A stretch of 15,575 nt of DNA from Flavobacteriales bacterium (GTDB lineage Bacteria > Bacteroidota > Bacteroidia > Flavobacteriales > Crocinitomicaceae): the NCBI GenBank assembly GCA_947375085.1, contig CANCEQ010000058.1, positions 1 to 15,575 on the forward strand, given 5' to 3'. Below the pieces are notes generated by a model. That model saw only the letters and a list, made by a program, of their open reading frames with translations. It did not search any database and was not told the origin of the DNA. The translations under genes and the position numbers were made by a program. This document shows positions 7,685 to 14,667 of the stretch, one piece after another; position 1 is the stretch's first letter; each line of letters opens with the position of its first letter.

Positions 7685-7786
7685 CCCCAACTATTCCTAC
7701 TGTTTTCCTTGAACACCAATGTTTGGGTAATTTTCTTTACGTTGGTAATGTAACTCGAAGATGTTGTTGTTGGCAACATCCTGAGT
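7674..7786. repeat. Inverted repeat pair ACTCAGGATGT / ACATCCTGAGT
   Basis: A perfect 11-base inverted pair (7674-7684 and 7776-7786) encloses 91 bases. Inside it, 7760-7780 is a smaller hairpin with a 7-base stem (GATGTTG / CAACATC). No open frame or RNA gene is recognised between the arms. The right arm lies just before the degraded end of the GIY-YIG pseudogene. Confidence 0.7.
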
Positions 7787-7803
7787 AAAAAATGAATGTA
7801 GTG

Positions 7804-8136
7804 TTAACGGATTTCATTTTTGTACCGAAAGGTTGTGCCCTTCGTTCTCTTAAAAAACTTTTTACTCAATCCAGGTATTGCATCAAAATCATTTTCTGTT
7901 AGAGCAATTTTCTTAACCCTACTCCATCCTTTTAGTCGAATTTCTCTTTATCGAGCTTTGTAAGGACAAGCATAAATTTCTATATACAACAATTCTATAG
8001 GTAATCTTTTAGAGGTATAACTTTTTGGATAATATCCAGTACTGTGTTCAAGTACTCTCCTTTTGATGTTATTCGTTAATCTAATATATAATGAATTATC
8101 AGCACACTGTAAAATATAAACGAAATAGGTTCTCAT
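7804..8136 (-). pseudogene. Degraded GIY-YIG endonuclease-like gene
   Basis: On the minus strand an ATG at 8136 opens MRTYFVYILQCADNSLYIR, a GIY-YIG nuclease start of the UPF0213/YhbQ style common in Bacteroidota. The frame stops at 7948-7950 after 62 residues. In the same frame beyond that stop the family continues (KGWSRVKKIAL, then FDAIPGLSKKFF) to a second stop at 7804-7806, giving about 110 codons, close to full family length. The stop replaces a residue in the usual KAxEREKQIKGW segment, and the neighbouring residues are also changed. In the first block the YIG triplet is YIR, so the conserved glycine is lost. It is therefore very likely inactive. It sits between two opposite copies of a hairpin repeat, which may be linked to its history. 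Confidence 0.8.
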
Positions 8137-8156
8137 TAATGTAAGTTTTACATTAA
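8136..8156. repeat. Small hairpin at the pseudogene start
   Basis: TTAATGTAA (8136-8144) and TTACATTAA (8148-8156) form a perfect 9-base stem with a 3-base loop, touching the start codon of the GIY-YIG pseudogene. There is no T run, so it is a poor terminator; it may be an operator-like or remnant structure. Confidence 0.5.
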
Positions 8157-8288
8157 GTTAAAAACCAAGTTGATTTTAAACAAGTTTTTATTTCTGTTTT
8201 TTAACTAATATAGTTTTAACTTGTTAAAACATCTTATGTAGTAATTACACCTTGGTATTCTGTTTCGAAGCGATATTTGTGGATGAGT
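8137..8288. other. AT-rich non-coding stretch between pseudogene and repeat copy B
   Basis: Part of the only gene-free stretch over 300 bases (7544-8323). I find no coding frame or RNA gene in this part. Besides the hairpin at 8136-8156 it holds a second short palindrome, GTTTTAAC-TT-GTTAAAAC at 8213-8230, and an imperfect match to it at about 8174-8186. Nothing else is recognisable. Confidence 0.5.
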
Positions 8289-8339
8289 CTTGAGTAAATA
8301 ATATAATTGCGAAGCAATACATATTATTGTATCGAAGGG
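8289..8339 (+). repeat. Hairpin repeat, copy B, running into the 3' end of ispG
   Basis: Reads CTTGAGTA, then an AT-rich hairpin (8297-8328: outer stem AATAATAT / ATATTATT, inner stem ATTGC / GCAAT with loop GAA), then GTATCGAAGGG. The last 11 bases are the exact reverse complement of 7628-7638 in copy A. Bases 8324-8339 also encode the end of IspG and its stop. The same ends as copy A with an unrelated stem sequence argue for one repeat family. Confidence 0.6.
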
Positions 8340-10252
8340 CTAACCCAATCTCCATTCTCCTTAATCAAATCGATTAATTCTTGAACAGCATTTTCTTCGT
8401 CAACATTTTTTCTAACTACAGTTTTTTCTTTGTACAAAGTAATTTTACCTGGGCCTGTTCCTACATATCCATAATCAGCATCTGCCATTTCACCAGGACC
8501 GTTTACAATACAACCCATGATTCCAATTTTCAATCCTTTTAAATGGCCTGTTTGTTCTCTGATTTTTGCTGTTGTGTCTTGTAAATCGAATAATGTTCTT
8601 CCGCAAGAAGGACAAGAAATGTATTCCGTTTTTGAAATTCTAGTTCTTGTTGCTTGTAATATTCCAAATGATGTCGAGTTTATAAGTTGAGAAGGCTGTT
8701 CAGCTTTAATCCAAAGTCCGTCTCCAAACCCATCAATTAACATAGCGCCTGCTTCGCTTGAAATATTTAATTGGAATGTTTCTTCGTCTTTTTCAATCGA
8801 AGAATATTTTAAAATAACAGGATTGTTTATGTTTAATTTCGCTAATTCAATTCTAATTTTGCGAAAAAGTTGTGTTTTGTTTGAATATTTAGTCTCAATT
8901 ACAAGTATAGCATTAGGGTAATTTTTAACGAATTCAATTGCTGAATCTTCAGGTTGAATAGGTAAAAAGAAAGCTAAATTTTTATCTGAAATTGTATCTA
9001 ACTCATTTTGATTGATGATTGGAAGGTATCCAGTTTTAGATGAATAGGATTCTTTCCATTTTACATAGTCTACAATTACTCTTAATGTTCCAGGGATTTC
9101 AAAATTGATCTCATTAGACCCTATATAAACATAATCTGCAGCTTGTTCTTGTAGATTCCATTTGTCTAGTTGAACCGAATAGTTGTATCCAAAACCAAAA
9201 AAATTAGCTGGTTTTATTTCAGTTTTAGAACTTAAATCAGCTATGACAACAGGAGCATGTTTTTTTCCAATGTTTTCTACCTCTTTTGTTTTTCTTCTTT
9301 CGTAATGAAAAGGAGAATATGGTATTTCTGTATTTTCATCTAAAGTAATTTCATATAAAGAATTGTCATTGTTGAATTTCTCTGCTAATTTTCTTGCAAC
9401 AGGAATTTCAAATTCTGGATCTTCTGTTAATGAAACACGAATTGTATCCCCTAATCCATCTTCCAATAAGGCACCGATTCCAACAGCTGATTTTATTCTA
9501 CCATCTTCTCCATCACCAGCTTCTGTAACACCAAGGTGTAATGGGTAATTCATGTTTTCTTCCGACATTTTAGCAACTAACAGTCGATAAGCTTGAACCA
9601 TTACCAAAGTATTACTTGCTTTCATGGAAATAACTAATTCATGGTAATCATTTTTTCTACAGATTCTGATAAATTCCATAGCCGATTCAACCATTCCTTC
9701 AGGTGTATCACCGAATCTACTTAATATTCTATCAGATAGAGAGCCGTGATTCGTACCGATTCGCATTGCAGTACCTTCTTTTTTACAAAGTAAAACGAGA
9801 GGAGTAAATTTCTTTTCTATTCTTTCAAGTTCTTCTTGGTAAGTGATATCTGTATATTCTATTTCTTCAAATTTCTTTTTATCAGCATAGTTACCTGGAT
9901 TAACTCGCACTTTTTCAATTAATTTTGCGGCAACCTCTGCTGCATTTGGAGTAAAATGTATGTCAGCAACTAACGGAGTAGTATACCCTTTTTCAACTAA
10001 TATTTTTTTAATCACCCCTAAATTTTCAGCTTCTTTTTTACTTGGAGCTGTTAATCGAACTAATTCACATCCAGCATCAATCATTCGAATAGATTCATCA
10101 ACAGATTTTTCAGTATCCATTGTATCAGCAGTTGTCATCGATTGAAGACGAACAGGATTGTTTCCTCCTAATTTTAAATTACCAATTGTAACTTCTCTAG
10201 TTAGAAATCTTTTTCGAACAAATAAATTACTACAATATGAATTCTGCTTCAT
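8324..10252 (-). CDS. ispG: 4-hydroxy-3-methylbut-2-enyl diphosphate synthase IspG, large form
   Basis: The Fe-S enzyme that reduces MEcPP to HMBPP in the penultimate step of the MEP isoprenoid pathway. At 642 residues it is the long form with a central insert, known from Bacteroidota, Chlamydiae and plants; the short form has about 370. The N-terminal TIM-barrel part starts TREVTIGNLKLGG and includes SMTTADTMDT and VADIHF. The insert covers roughly residues 300-520. The C-terminal [4Fe-4S] domain has Cys547, Cys550 (CPSC) and Cys581 in GIMGCIVNGPGE, with the conserved Glu588. The ATG at 10252 is the first good start. The last codons (PSIQ) coincide with the end of a hairpin repeat. Transcribed singly, divergent from the desaturase gene. 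No intact terminator is obvious downstream. Confidence 0.97.
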   Translation of the reverse strand: MKQNSYCSNLFVRKRFLTREVTIGNLKLGGNNPVRLQSMTTADTMDTEKSVDESIRMIDAGCELVRLTAPSKKEAENLGVIKKILVEKGYTTPLVADIHFTPNAAEVAAKLIEKVRVNPGNYADKKKFEEIEYTDITYQEELERIEKKFTPLVLLCKKEGTAMRIGTNHGSLSDRILSRFGDTPEGMVESAMEFIRICRKNDYHELVISMKASNTLVMVQAYRLLVAKMSEENMNYPLHLGVTEAGDGEDGRIKSAVGIGALLEDGLGDTIRVSLTEDPEFEIPVARKLAEKFNNDNSLYEITLDENTEIPYSPFHYERRKTKEVENIGKKHAPVVIADLSSKTEIKPANFFGFGYNYSVQLDKWNLQEQAADYVYIGSNEINFEIPGTLRVIVDYVKWKESYSSKTGYLPIINQNELDTISDKNLAFFLPIQPEDSAIEFVKNYPNAILVIETKYSNKTQLFRKIRIELAKLNINNPVILKYSSIEKDEETFQLNISSEAGAMLIDGFGDGLWIKAEQPSQLINSTSFGILQATRTRISKTEYISCPSCGRTLFDLQDTTAKIREQTGHLKGLKIGIMGCIVNGPGEMADADYGYVGTGPGKITLYKEKTVVRKNVDEENAVQELIDLIKENGDWVSPSIQ

Positions 10253-10427
10253 AGCTATTAATTTTAGAATTAATCCTTTTTTATTTTAACTGTAAAAGTA
10301 ATTATAAGGTACTCGCAAAAATCCTTAAACGTAATTAAGGTTTTAACATTAAGTAACTGAAAACTTTATGAACCAAATTTTTTTAATGACATTAAATACG
10401 TAATTTTGTGTTTCAATTAGATTAAAT
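10253..10427. promoter_or_regulatory. Divergent promoter region of ispG and the desaturase gene
   Basis: An AT-rich gap of 175 bases between divergent starts. For the plus strand, TAATTTTG at 10401-10408 matches the TAnnTTTG -7 consensus and lies 19 bases before the desaturase ATG; its -33 region is only T-rich. For ispG I see only a one-mismatch TACTTTTA on the minus strand. No operator palindrome or riboswitch is recognised. Confidence 0.45.
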
Positions 10428-11540
10428 ATGAAAATACCAGTAGTTAAGTTTGCGAAAGATCATAATGAAGACTTTTACAAAGTTTTACAAAAAAGAGTCA
10501 ATGATTATTTCAAGACAAACAATATTGCTAGACATGGAAATGCAAAGATGGTTTTTAAAACGATCGTAATGATTTCTCTTTATGTTGTTCCTTTTTTAGC
10601 AATGCTTTTGTATTTTCAAAATCCCTGGATGATTTTTTTAATGTATGTGTTGATGGGATTTGGTATGGCCGGAATAGGTCTTTCTATTATGCATGATGCA
10701 AATCACGGAGCTTATTCAAAACACCAATCAGTAAATAAAGTACTAGGTTATATTATTACTTTGGTTGGCGGACATGATGTAAATTGGAGAATTCAACACA
10801 ATGTTTTACACCATACGTATACAAATGTTTCAGGTATGGATGAAGATATTAATCCTGGTTCTACTTTACGTTTTTCTCCACATGAACCAAGAAGAGCAGC
10901 ACATAAATACCAACATATTTATGCATGGTTTTTATATGGTATGATGACTATTTTATGGTCGACGTCTAAAGATTTTAAGCAATTGTTTAGATATAGAAAA
11001 ATGGAATTATTAGAAACTCAAAATGTAAGATTTGTTTCTAGTTTATTGATTTTGTTACTTTCTAAAGCTTTGTATTATCTAGTAGTATTAGGTTTACCAA
11101 TTTATTTTTGTTCTCAATATATACCAGTTTGGGGAATTATTGCTAGTTATTTCACAATGCATTTTATTTGTGGTGTAATATTAGGTGCTATTTTTCAACC
11201 AGCTCACGTTGTGCCAACATCAGATTATCCATTACCAGATGAATCAGGTAATATAGCTGCTGACTGGGCTGTGAATCAATTGGTAAACACTTCTAATTTT
11301 GCGCCAGGTGCTCGTTTGTTTTCTTGGTATGTTGGAGGTTTGAATTACCAAGTTGAACACCATTTGTTTCCAAACATTTGTCACATTCATTACAGAAAAA
11401 TTTCTGAAATAGTAAAAGCAACAGCTTTGGAATATAATTTACCTTATAATTCGCAAAGAACGTGGGGAGATGCCTTGGTTTCTCATACTAAAATGCTTTA
11501 CGATTTAGGTCATTACGATAATGCTCCTGGCGTTCATTAA
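10428..11540 (+). CDS. Membrane fatty acid desaturase
   Basis: A 370-residue integral-membrane di-iron desaturase (FA_desaturase, PF00487 type) that would introduce a double bond into acyl chains of membrane lipids or acyl-CoA. All three His boxes are present: HDANH (H89, H93), HNVLHH (H124, H128, H129) and QVEHH (Q308, H311, H312). Hydrophobic stretches at about 43-63, 68-88, 205-228 and 235-260 fit the four-helix topology. A third box starting with Gln is typical of front-end (delta-5/delta-6-like) desaturases, but the N-terminal cytochrome b5 domain of eukaryotic versions is absent, so electrons must come from a separate donor. Regiospecificity cannot be read from sequence. It begins a run of five same-strand genes; the next starts 19 bases after the stop. 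Confidence 0.93.
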   Translation: MKIPVVKFAKDHNEDFYKVLQKRVNDYFKTNNIARHGNAKMVFKTIVMISLYVVPFLAMLLYFQNPWMIFLMYVLMGFGMAGIGLSIMHDANHGAYSKHQSVNKVLGYIITLVGGHDVNWRIQHNVLHHTYTNVSGMDEDINPGSTLRFSPHEPRRAAHKYQHIYAWFLYGMMTILWSTSKDFKQLFRYRKMELLETQNVRFVSSLLILLLSKALYYLVVLGLPIYFCSQYIPVWGIIASYFTMHFICGVILGAIFQPAHVVPTSDYPLPDESGNIAADWAVNQLVNTSNFAPGARLFSWYVGGLNYQVEHHLFPNICHIHYRKISEIVKATALEYNLPYNSQRTWGDALVSHTKMLYDLGHYDNAPGVH

Positions 11541-11559
11541 GTAAAAAGATTAGTTTCTA

Positions 11560-11904
11560 ATGGACGTTGAATTTATTTGGAACTATTGTCTTTCTAAAAA
11601 CGGAGCTGAAGAAACATTTCCTTTCAATCCGAGTACCTTGGTATTCAAAGTAGGAGGGAAGATGTTTGCTTTATTCGATGTTGATAATTTTACAGGAATT
11701 AATTTAAAATGCGATCCAGAAAGATCGATTGATTTGAGAGAATCTCATTCAGGAATTATTCCAGCGTTTCACATGAATAAAAAACATTGGAACACTGTAA
11801 AAGTGAATGAAGATATTTCACAGGATTTGCTTATTGAATTAATCGATCATTCATATGATTTAGTATATTCTTCACTTCCAAAAAAGCTTCGTGATGGCAT
11901 TTAG
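11560..11904 (+). CDS. MmcQ/YjbR family protein
   Basis: A 114-residue protein of the MmcQ/YjbR (CyaY-like fold) family, thought to be a small double-wing DNA-binding protein; the physiological role is not established. Family features seen: an N-terminal helix with YCLSKNGAEETFPF, the strand pair TLVFKVGGKMFALFDV, the phrase NLKCDPERSIDLRE, then PAFHMNKKHWNTV and a C-terminal SYDLVYSSLPKKLR helix. Length is typical. It starts 19 bases after the desaturase stop and its end overlaps the start of the next gene by 11 bases (from the ATG at 11894), so the two are translationally coupled. Confidence 0.88.
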   Translation: MDVEFIWNYCLSKNGAEETFPFNPSTLVFKVGGKMFALFDVDNFTGINLKCDPERSIDLRESHSGIIPAFHMNKKHWNTVKVNEDISQDLLIELIDHSYDLVYSSLPKKLRDGI

Positions 11905-12265
11905 AGTTGATAAATACGTATGGAGTGTTCGTTTAGCTAAAACACGTTCACAAGCCTCTGAATTAATTTCTAAAGGCAAAATCAAACTAAATAACGTTCA
12001 AGTTAAATCATCTCGTGAACCCAAAGTAGGGGATACCATCCAAATTTCAAAAAATACGGCGGTATACAGCTATAAGATTATCCAATTGTTGGATAAAAGG
12101 ATTGGTGCGAAATTAGTAGAAGAATACATTATTGATATTACTCCCGAAGAAGAAAAAGAAAAATACCGTTTATATAGCTTGACGCAATCTGTGTATAGAG
12201 AGAATGGAACTGGTAAGCCGACCAAAAAAGACAGAAGAGATATAAACGATTTTTTTGAATTTTAA
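11894..12265 (+). CDS. hslR: RNA-binding S4 domain protein, Hsp15/HslR type
   Basis: A 123-residue basic protein with an N-terminal S4 RNA-binding domain: MAFRVDKYVWSVRLAKTRS, then ASELISKGKIKLNNVQVKSSREPKVGD, matching the HslR/Hsp15 pattern of RLDKWLW followed by a G-x-V-x-(V/L)N turn. Hsp15 binds stalled 50S subunits carrying nascent-chain tRNA and helps recycle them; assignment to that exact role is by homology. I chose the ATG at 11894; a GTG one codon earlier (11891) is possible. It overlaps the YjbR-like gene and is followed after two bases by the phosphatidyltransferase gene. The C-terminus is charged, ending RRDINDFFEF. Confidence 0.87.
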   Translation: MAFRVDKYVWSVRLAKTRSQASELISKGKIKLNNVQVKSSREPKVGDTIQISKNTAVYSYKIIQLLDKRIGAKLVEEYIIDITPEEEKEKYRLYSLTQSVYRENGTGKPTKKDRRDINDFFEF

Positions 12266-12267
12266 AC

Positions 12268-13035
12268 ATGTCTAAACTAACAGAAGAAAGTAAATTTTTA
12301 GATTTTTCGGATTATGGACGTTCTGTTGGAAAATGGATAGCTAGGAGTTTAAAAGACACAAAAACAACTCCAATTCAAGTTACTTGGCTATTTATTTTAT
12401 CTGCTTTTATTGCTTTGTTTTTTATTATTCAAGGAAGTTATAAATTAGCTGCCTTTTTTATCTTATTGAAATCAGCAATAGATGCTGCAGATGGTGAATT
12501 AGCAAGACTCAAAAATACTCCTTCACACACAGGAAGGTATTTTGATTCTGTTTCTGATAGTATTTTAAACTTACTATTTTTTATGAGTTTTGCTTATGTT
12601 ACAAACACATCATATGCTTTTGCTTTTTTAGCATTTTTATGTTGTCAGATGCAAGGAACGCTTTATAATTTTTACTACGTAATTCTTCGTAATAGATCGA
12701 TTAACGGAGATACGACTAGTAGAATTTTTGAAAAGAATGCACCGACTGCTTTTCAAGGAGAATCACAAAAAAATGTAAACAGACTATACAATTTATATAA
12801 AGTATTGTATGGTTTATTTGATTGGGTCATCTATAAATTAGATAAAAGTGCATCCAAAATGAAAACTGTTCCAAAGTGGTTTATGACAATACTTTCACTT
12901 TATGGATTAGGTTTTCAACTTTTAATAATGTCTATTTTTTTAATTTTAGGATTGAAAGAATTCATCATTTTATTTTTCATCGTTTATAGCTGTTTAATTC
13001 TATTATTTATTGGAGTCCGTAAGTTTTTCCTTTGA
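12268..13035 (+). CDS. CDP-alcohol phosphatidyltransferase family protein
   Basis: A 255-residue membrane enzyme of the CDP-alcohol phosphatidyltransferase class, which moves a phospho-lipid or phospho-sugar group from a CDP-linked donor to an alcohol. The catalytic signature D-x2-D-G-x2-A-R-x8-G-x3-D-x3-D is complete: D72, D75, G76, A79, R80, G89, D93, D97. Hydrophobic segments at about 38-56, 58-72, 103-135 and 205-250 fit the multi-helix fold. The acceptor alcohol cannot be told from sequence: phosphatidylglycerophosphate, phosphatidylserine and inositol-type synthases share the motif. It starts two bases after the S4-domain gene, so it is in the same operon, and with the desaturase it gives the operon a membrane-lipid flavour. 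Confidence 0.9.
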   Translation: MSKLTEESKFLDFSDYGRSVGKWIARSLKDTKTTPIQVTWLFILSAFIALFFIIQGSYKLAAFFILLKSAIDAADGELARLKNTPSHTGRYFDSVSDSILNLLFFMSFAYVTNTSYAFAFLAFLCCQMQGTLYNFYYVILRNRSINGDTTSRIFEKNAPTAFQGESQKNVNRLYNLYKVLYGLFDWVIYKLDKSASKMKTVPKWFMTILSLYGLGFQLLIMSIFLILGLKEFIILFFIVYSCLILLFIGVRKFFL

Positions 13036-13051
13036 TATAAATTAACTTGAA

Positions 13052-13588
13052 ATGAATAAATACATCTCAATTTTACGTGGAATAAATGTCAGTGGTCAAA
13101 AGAAAATTTTGATGACTGATTTAAAAACACTATATGAATCTATTGGTTTTAAGAATGTTATAATCTATATTCAAAGTGGAAATGTGATTTTTGAAACGAA
13201 TGATAAAGATTCAGAAATCGAAATAGCATCCCAAATTGAAGAGGCCATTTTAAAACAGTATTCGTTTGAAGTTCCAGTGATTGTTTTTAAGAATAGTAAA
13301 CTAAAAAAATGGATAGATTCAAATCCATTTTTGAATGATGAAAGCCTAGAAGAACGCCTATATTTTACTTTTTTAAATAAAATACCTGATTCGTTACTTG
13401 TGGAACAATTACAGGGAGATTATTCACCTGAAAAGTTTGAAATTAGAGATAAAGTGATTTATTTCTATTGTCCTATAGGTTATGGAAAAACAAAATTATC
13501 TAATACATTTTTTGAGAAAAAATTAAAAGTTAAAGCAACAACACGAAATTTTAAGACTACTTTTAAGTTGTTGGAATTGAGCGAATAA
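13052..13588 (+). CDS. DUF1697 domain-containing protein
   Basis: A 178-residue cytoplasmic protein of the DUF1697 family (PF08002), of unknown function. Recognised by its N-terminus MNKYISILRGINVSGQKKI, then the LKTLYESIGFKNVIIYIQSGNVIFE block, and late family blocks KVIYFYCPIGYGKTKLS and TTRNFKTTFKLLEL. Length is typical. No signal peptide or membrane segment is visible. It follows the phosphatidyltransferase gene by 16 bases and is the last gene of the run. A palindromic repeat begins 2 bases after its stop and may act as the operon end, since no T-tailed terminator is present. Confidence 0.9.
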   Translation: MNKYISILRGINVSGQKKILMTDLKTLYESIGFKNVIIYIQSGNVIFETNDKDSEIEIASQIEEAILKQYSFEVPVIVFKNSKLKKWIDSNPFLNDESLEERLYFTFLNKIPDSLLVEQLQGDYSPEKFEIRDKVIYFYCPIGYGKTKLSNTFFEKKLKVKATTRNFKTTFKLLELSE

Positions 13589-13590
13589 GT

Positions 13591-13712
13591 TTAACCACAG
13601 TGTCACACGGAGTTTTACACTGTGGTTCACAGAGTTCTTTTAAAGTAGTAATTAAAAAGTAAATCAAAACTCTGTGCTACACCGTGAAAAACATTGAGTC
13701 CTCTGTGGTTAA
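13591..13712. repeat. Palindromic repeat, TTAACCACAG family, copy 2
   Basis: Same family as 1161-1257: it begins TTAACCACAG and ends CTGTGGTTAA, with internal CACACGGAG, CACTGTG and CACAGAG on the left and CTCTGTG, ACACCGTG and CCTCTGTGG on the right. It is 122 bases long, with an AT-rich centre (about 13637-13668). The right arm overlaps the open frame of the following sigma-factor gene and supplies its only GTG start candidates. Both copies have the same left-right orientation. Confidence 0.85.
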
Positions 13713-14313
13713 GAAAAAACAAAACTATATTTTGAATAAAACACTTCTTCATCCTGAAAAATGGATCGCTAATTATGGTGATTACTTGTTATCGATAGCA
13801 ATATTGAAGACGAATAATAGGGAAGTGGCTGAAGATTTAGTTCAAGAAAGTTTCTTATCTGCTATAAAGTCAAAGGATTCATTTAGAGGTGATTGTTCTG
13901 AAAAGACCTATTTGGTATCCATTTTAAATCATAAAATAATTGATTTTTATAGAAAGAAAGATGTTTTAAAGAATACCGAATCCTATTTGAATGACACAGA
14001 AGAAAGTTTTGACTCTCATTTTTTTAAAAAAGATTCTTTTTCGAATAAGATTTGGAAATCAGAAAGTTATCCTCAATCCTGGGATTCAAAGGCGGATGAT
14101 GAAATCCAACAAAATGAATTTCAAAAAATACTTGAGTTTTGTTTGTCAAAAGTTCCCTCGAAATTGGCACCAATCTTTATTTCAAAATACATTGATGATT
14201 TAGATTCAGAAGAAATTTGTAAGGAATTTGGGATTTCAACGTCTAATTATTGGGTGATTATTCATCGTGTTAAATTATTGATGCGAAGTTGTTTAGAAAA
14301 AAATTGGTTATAA
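13684..14313 (+). CDS. ECF-type sigma-70 family RNA polymerase sigma factor
   Basis: Up to 209 residues. Region 2 runs over about 27-92: WIANYGDYLLSIA, then EDLVQESFLSAI (the DLVQE core-binding signature) and TYLVSILNHKIIDFYRKK. A Ser/Asp-rich linker follows (about 93-148). Region 4 is about 150-205, with a DNA-binding helix-turn-helix around DSEEICKEFGISTSNYWVIIHRV. The start is uncertain: there is no in-frame ATG. GTG at 13684 and GTG at 13705 both lie inside the palindromic repeat, and TTG at 13732 lies just after it, giving NKTLLHPEKWI where family members usually begin. I keep the longest frame. The anti-sigma gene follows after one base and MsrBA after that, suggesting an oxidative-stress regulon. 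Family assignment is firm; the target is inferred. Confidence 0.9.
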   Translation: MKNIESSVVKKKQNYILNKTLLHPEKWIANYGDYLLSIAILKTNNREVAEDLVQESFLSAIKSKDSFRGDCSEKTYLVSILNHKIIDFYRKKDVLKNTESYLNDTEESFDSHFFKKDSFSNKIWKSESYPQSWDSKADDEIQQNEFQKILEFCLSKVPSKLAPIFISKYIDDLDSEEICKEFGISTSNYWVIIHRVKLLMRSCLEKNWL

Positions 14314-14314
14314 G

Positions 14315-14590
14315 ATGTCTTTTTTTGAAAACATAACATACAGCTGTAAAGAAGCAACGTTGCTTTCTCTCAAAAAAGAGGAAATTAAATTAACACGACT
14401 TCAAAAAATTAAATTGTTTGCTCATTTAGTTCATTGTAAGTATTGTCGATTGTTTTTGAAACAGGCTGAATTGATTGAAAAATCAGCAAAAAACATCAAT
14501 CAGCAATTTTTTAATAATCCTCCTTATACATTGTCTGATGAATCGAAAAAAGTATTTCAAAAAGAGATAGATAAACTAAATAATAAGTAG
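14315..14590 (+). CDS. Small zinc-finger (ZAS-type) anti-sigma factor
   Basis: A 91-residue soluble protein. The zinc-binding anti-sigma pattern is visible: Cys11 in YSCKEATLL, then HLVHCKYC with H37, C41 and C44 (H-x3-C-x2-C). Proteins of this type clamp the partner ECF sigma factor and, as in RsrA-like cases, may let go when the zinc thiols are oxidised. There is no membrane segment, so it would sense cytoplasmic conditions. It starts one base after the sigma-factor stop, the normal pairing. The redox-sensing role is inferred from the Cys cluster and the MsrBA gene next door. Confidence 0.85.
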   Translation: MSFFENITYSCKEATLLSLKKEEIKLTRLQKIKLFAHLVHCKYCRLFLKQAELIEKSAKNINQQFFNNPPYTLSDESKKVFQKEIDKLNNK

Positions 14591-14613
14591 TTTAGAAATA
14601 TTTTATAAAATTT

Positions 14614-14643
14614 TGTAAGGTTCTTTTTCTTATTGCGACTAAT
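14614..14643 (+). promoter_or_regulatory. Candidate ECF-sigma promoter upstream of msrBA
   Basis: TGTAAGGTT (14614-14622) and CGACTAAT (14636-14643) are spaced like ECF -35 and -10 elements (15 bases between GTAAGG and CGACTA), and the second has the C-G start common in ECF -10 boxes. No matching site was found ahead of the sigma gene itself. Tentative. Confidence 0.3.
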
Positions 14644-14661
14644 TCTAAAACATTAAATTTG
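14632..14661 (+). promoter_or_regulatory. Alternative housekeeping promoter for msrBA
   Basis: ATTG (14632-14635), an 18-base spacer and TAAATTTG (14654-14661) match the Bacteroidota -33/-7 pattern. The start site would then fall at or next to the msrBA ATG (14668), giving an almost leaderless mRNA, which makes this less comfortable than the ECF reading. Confidence 0.3.
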
Positions 14662-14667
14662 AAACTT

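Noticed and set aside
7948..8136. A functional short 62-residue GIY-YIG protein
   Set aside because: The same frame continues with family sequence after the stop, the YIG glycine is replaced by Arg and the lost part includes conserved residues, so a broken gene is the simpler reading.
13991..14203. Overlapping plus-strand frame inside the sigma-factor gene
   Set aside because: It is a shadow frame of the linker and region 4 of the sigma factor, with no upstream signal and no recognisable domain.
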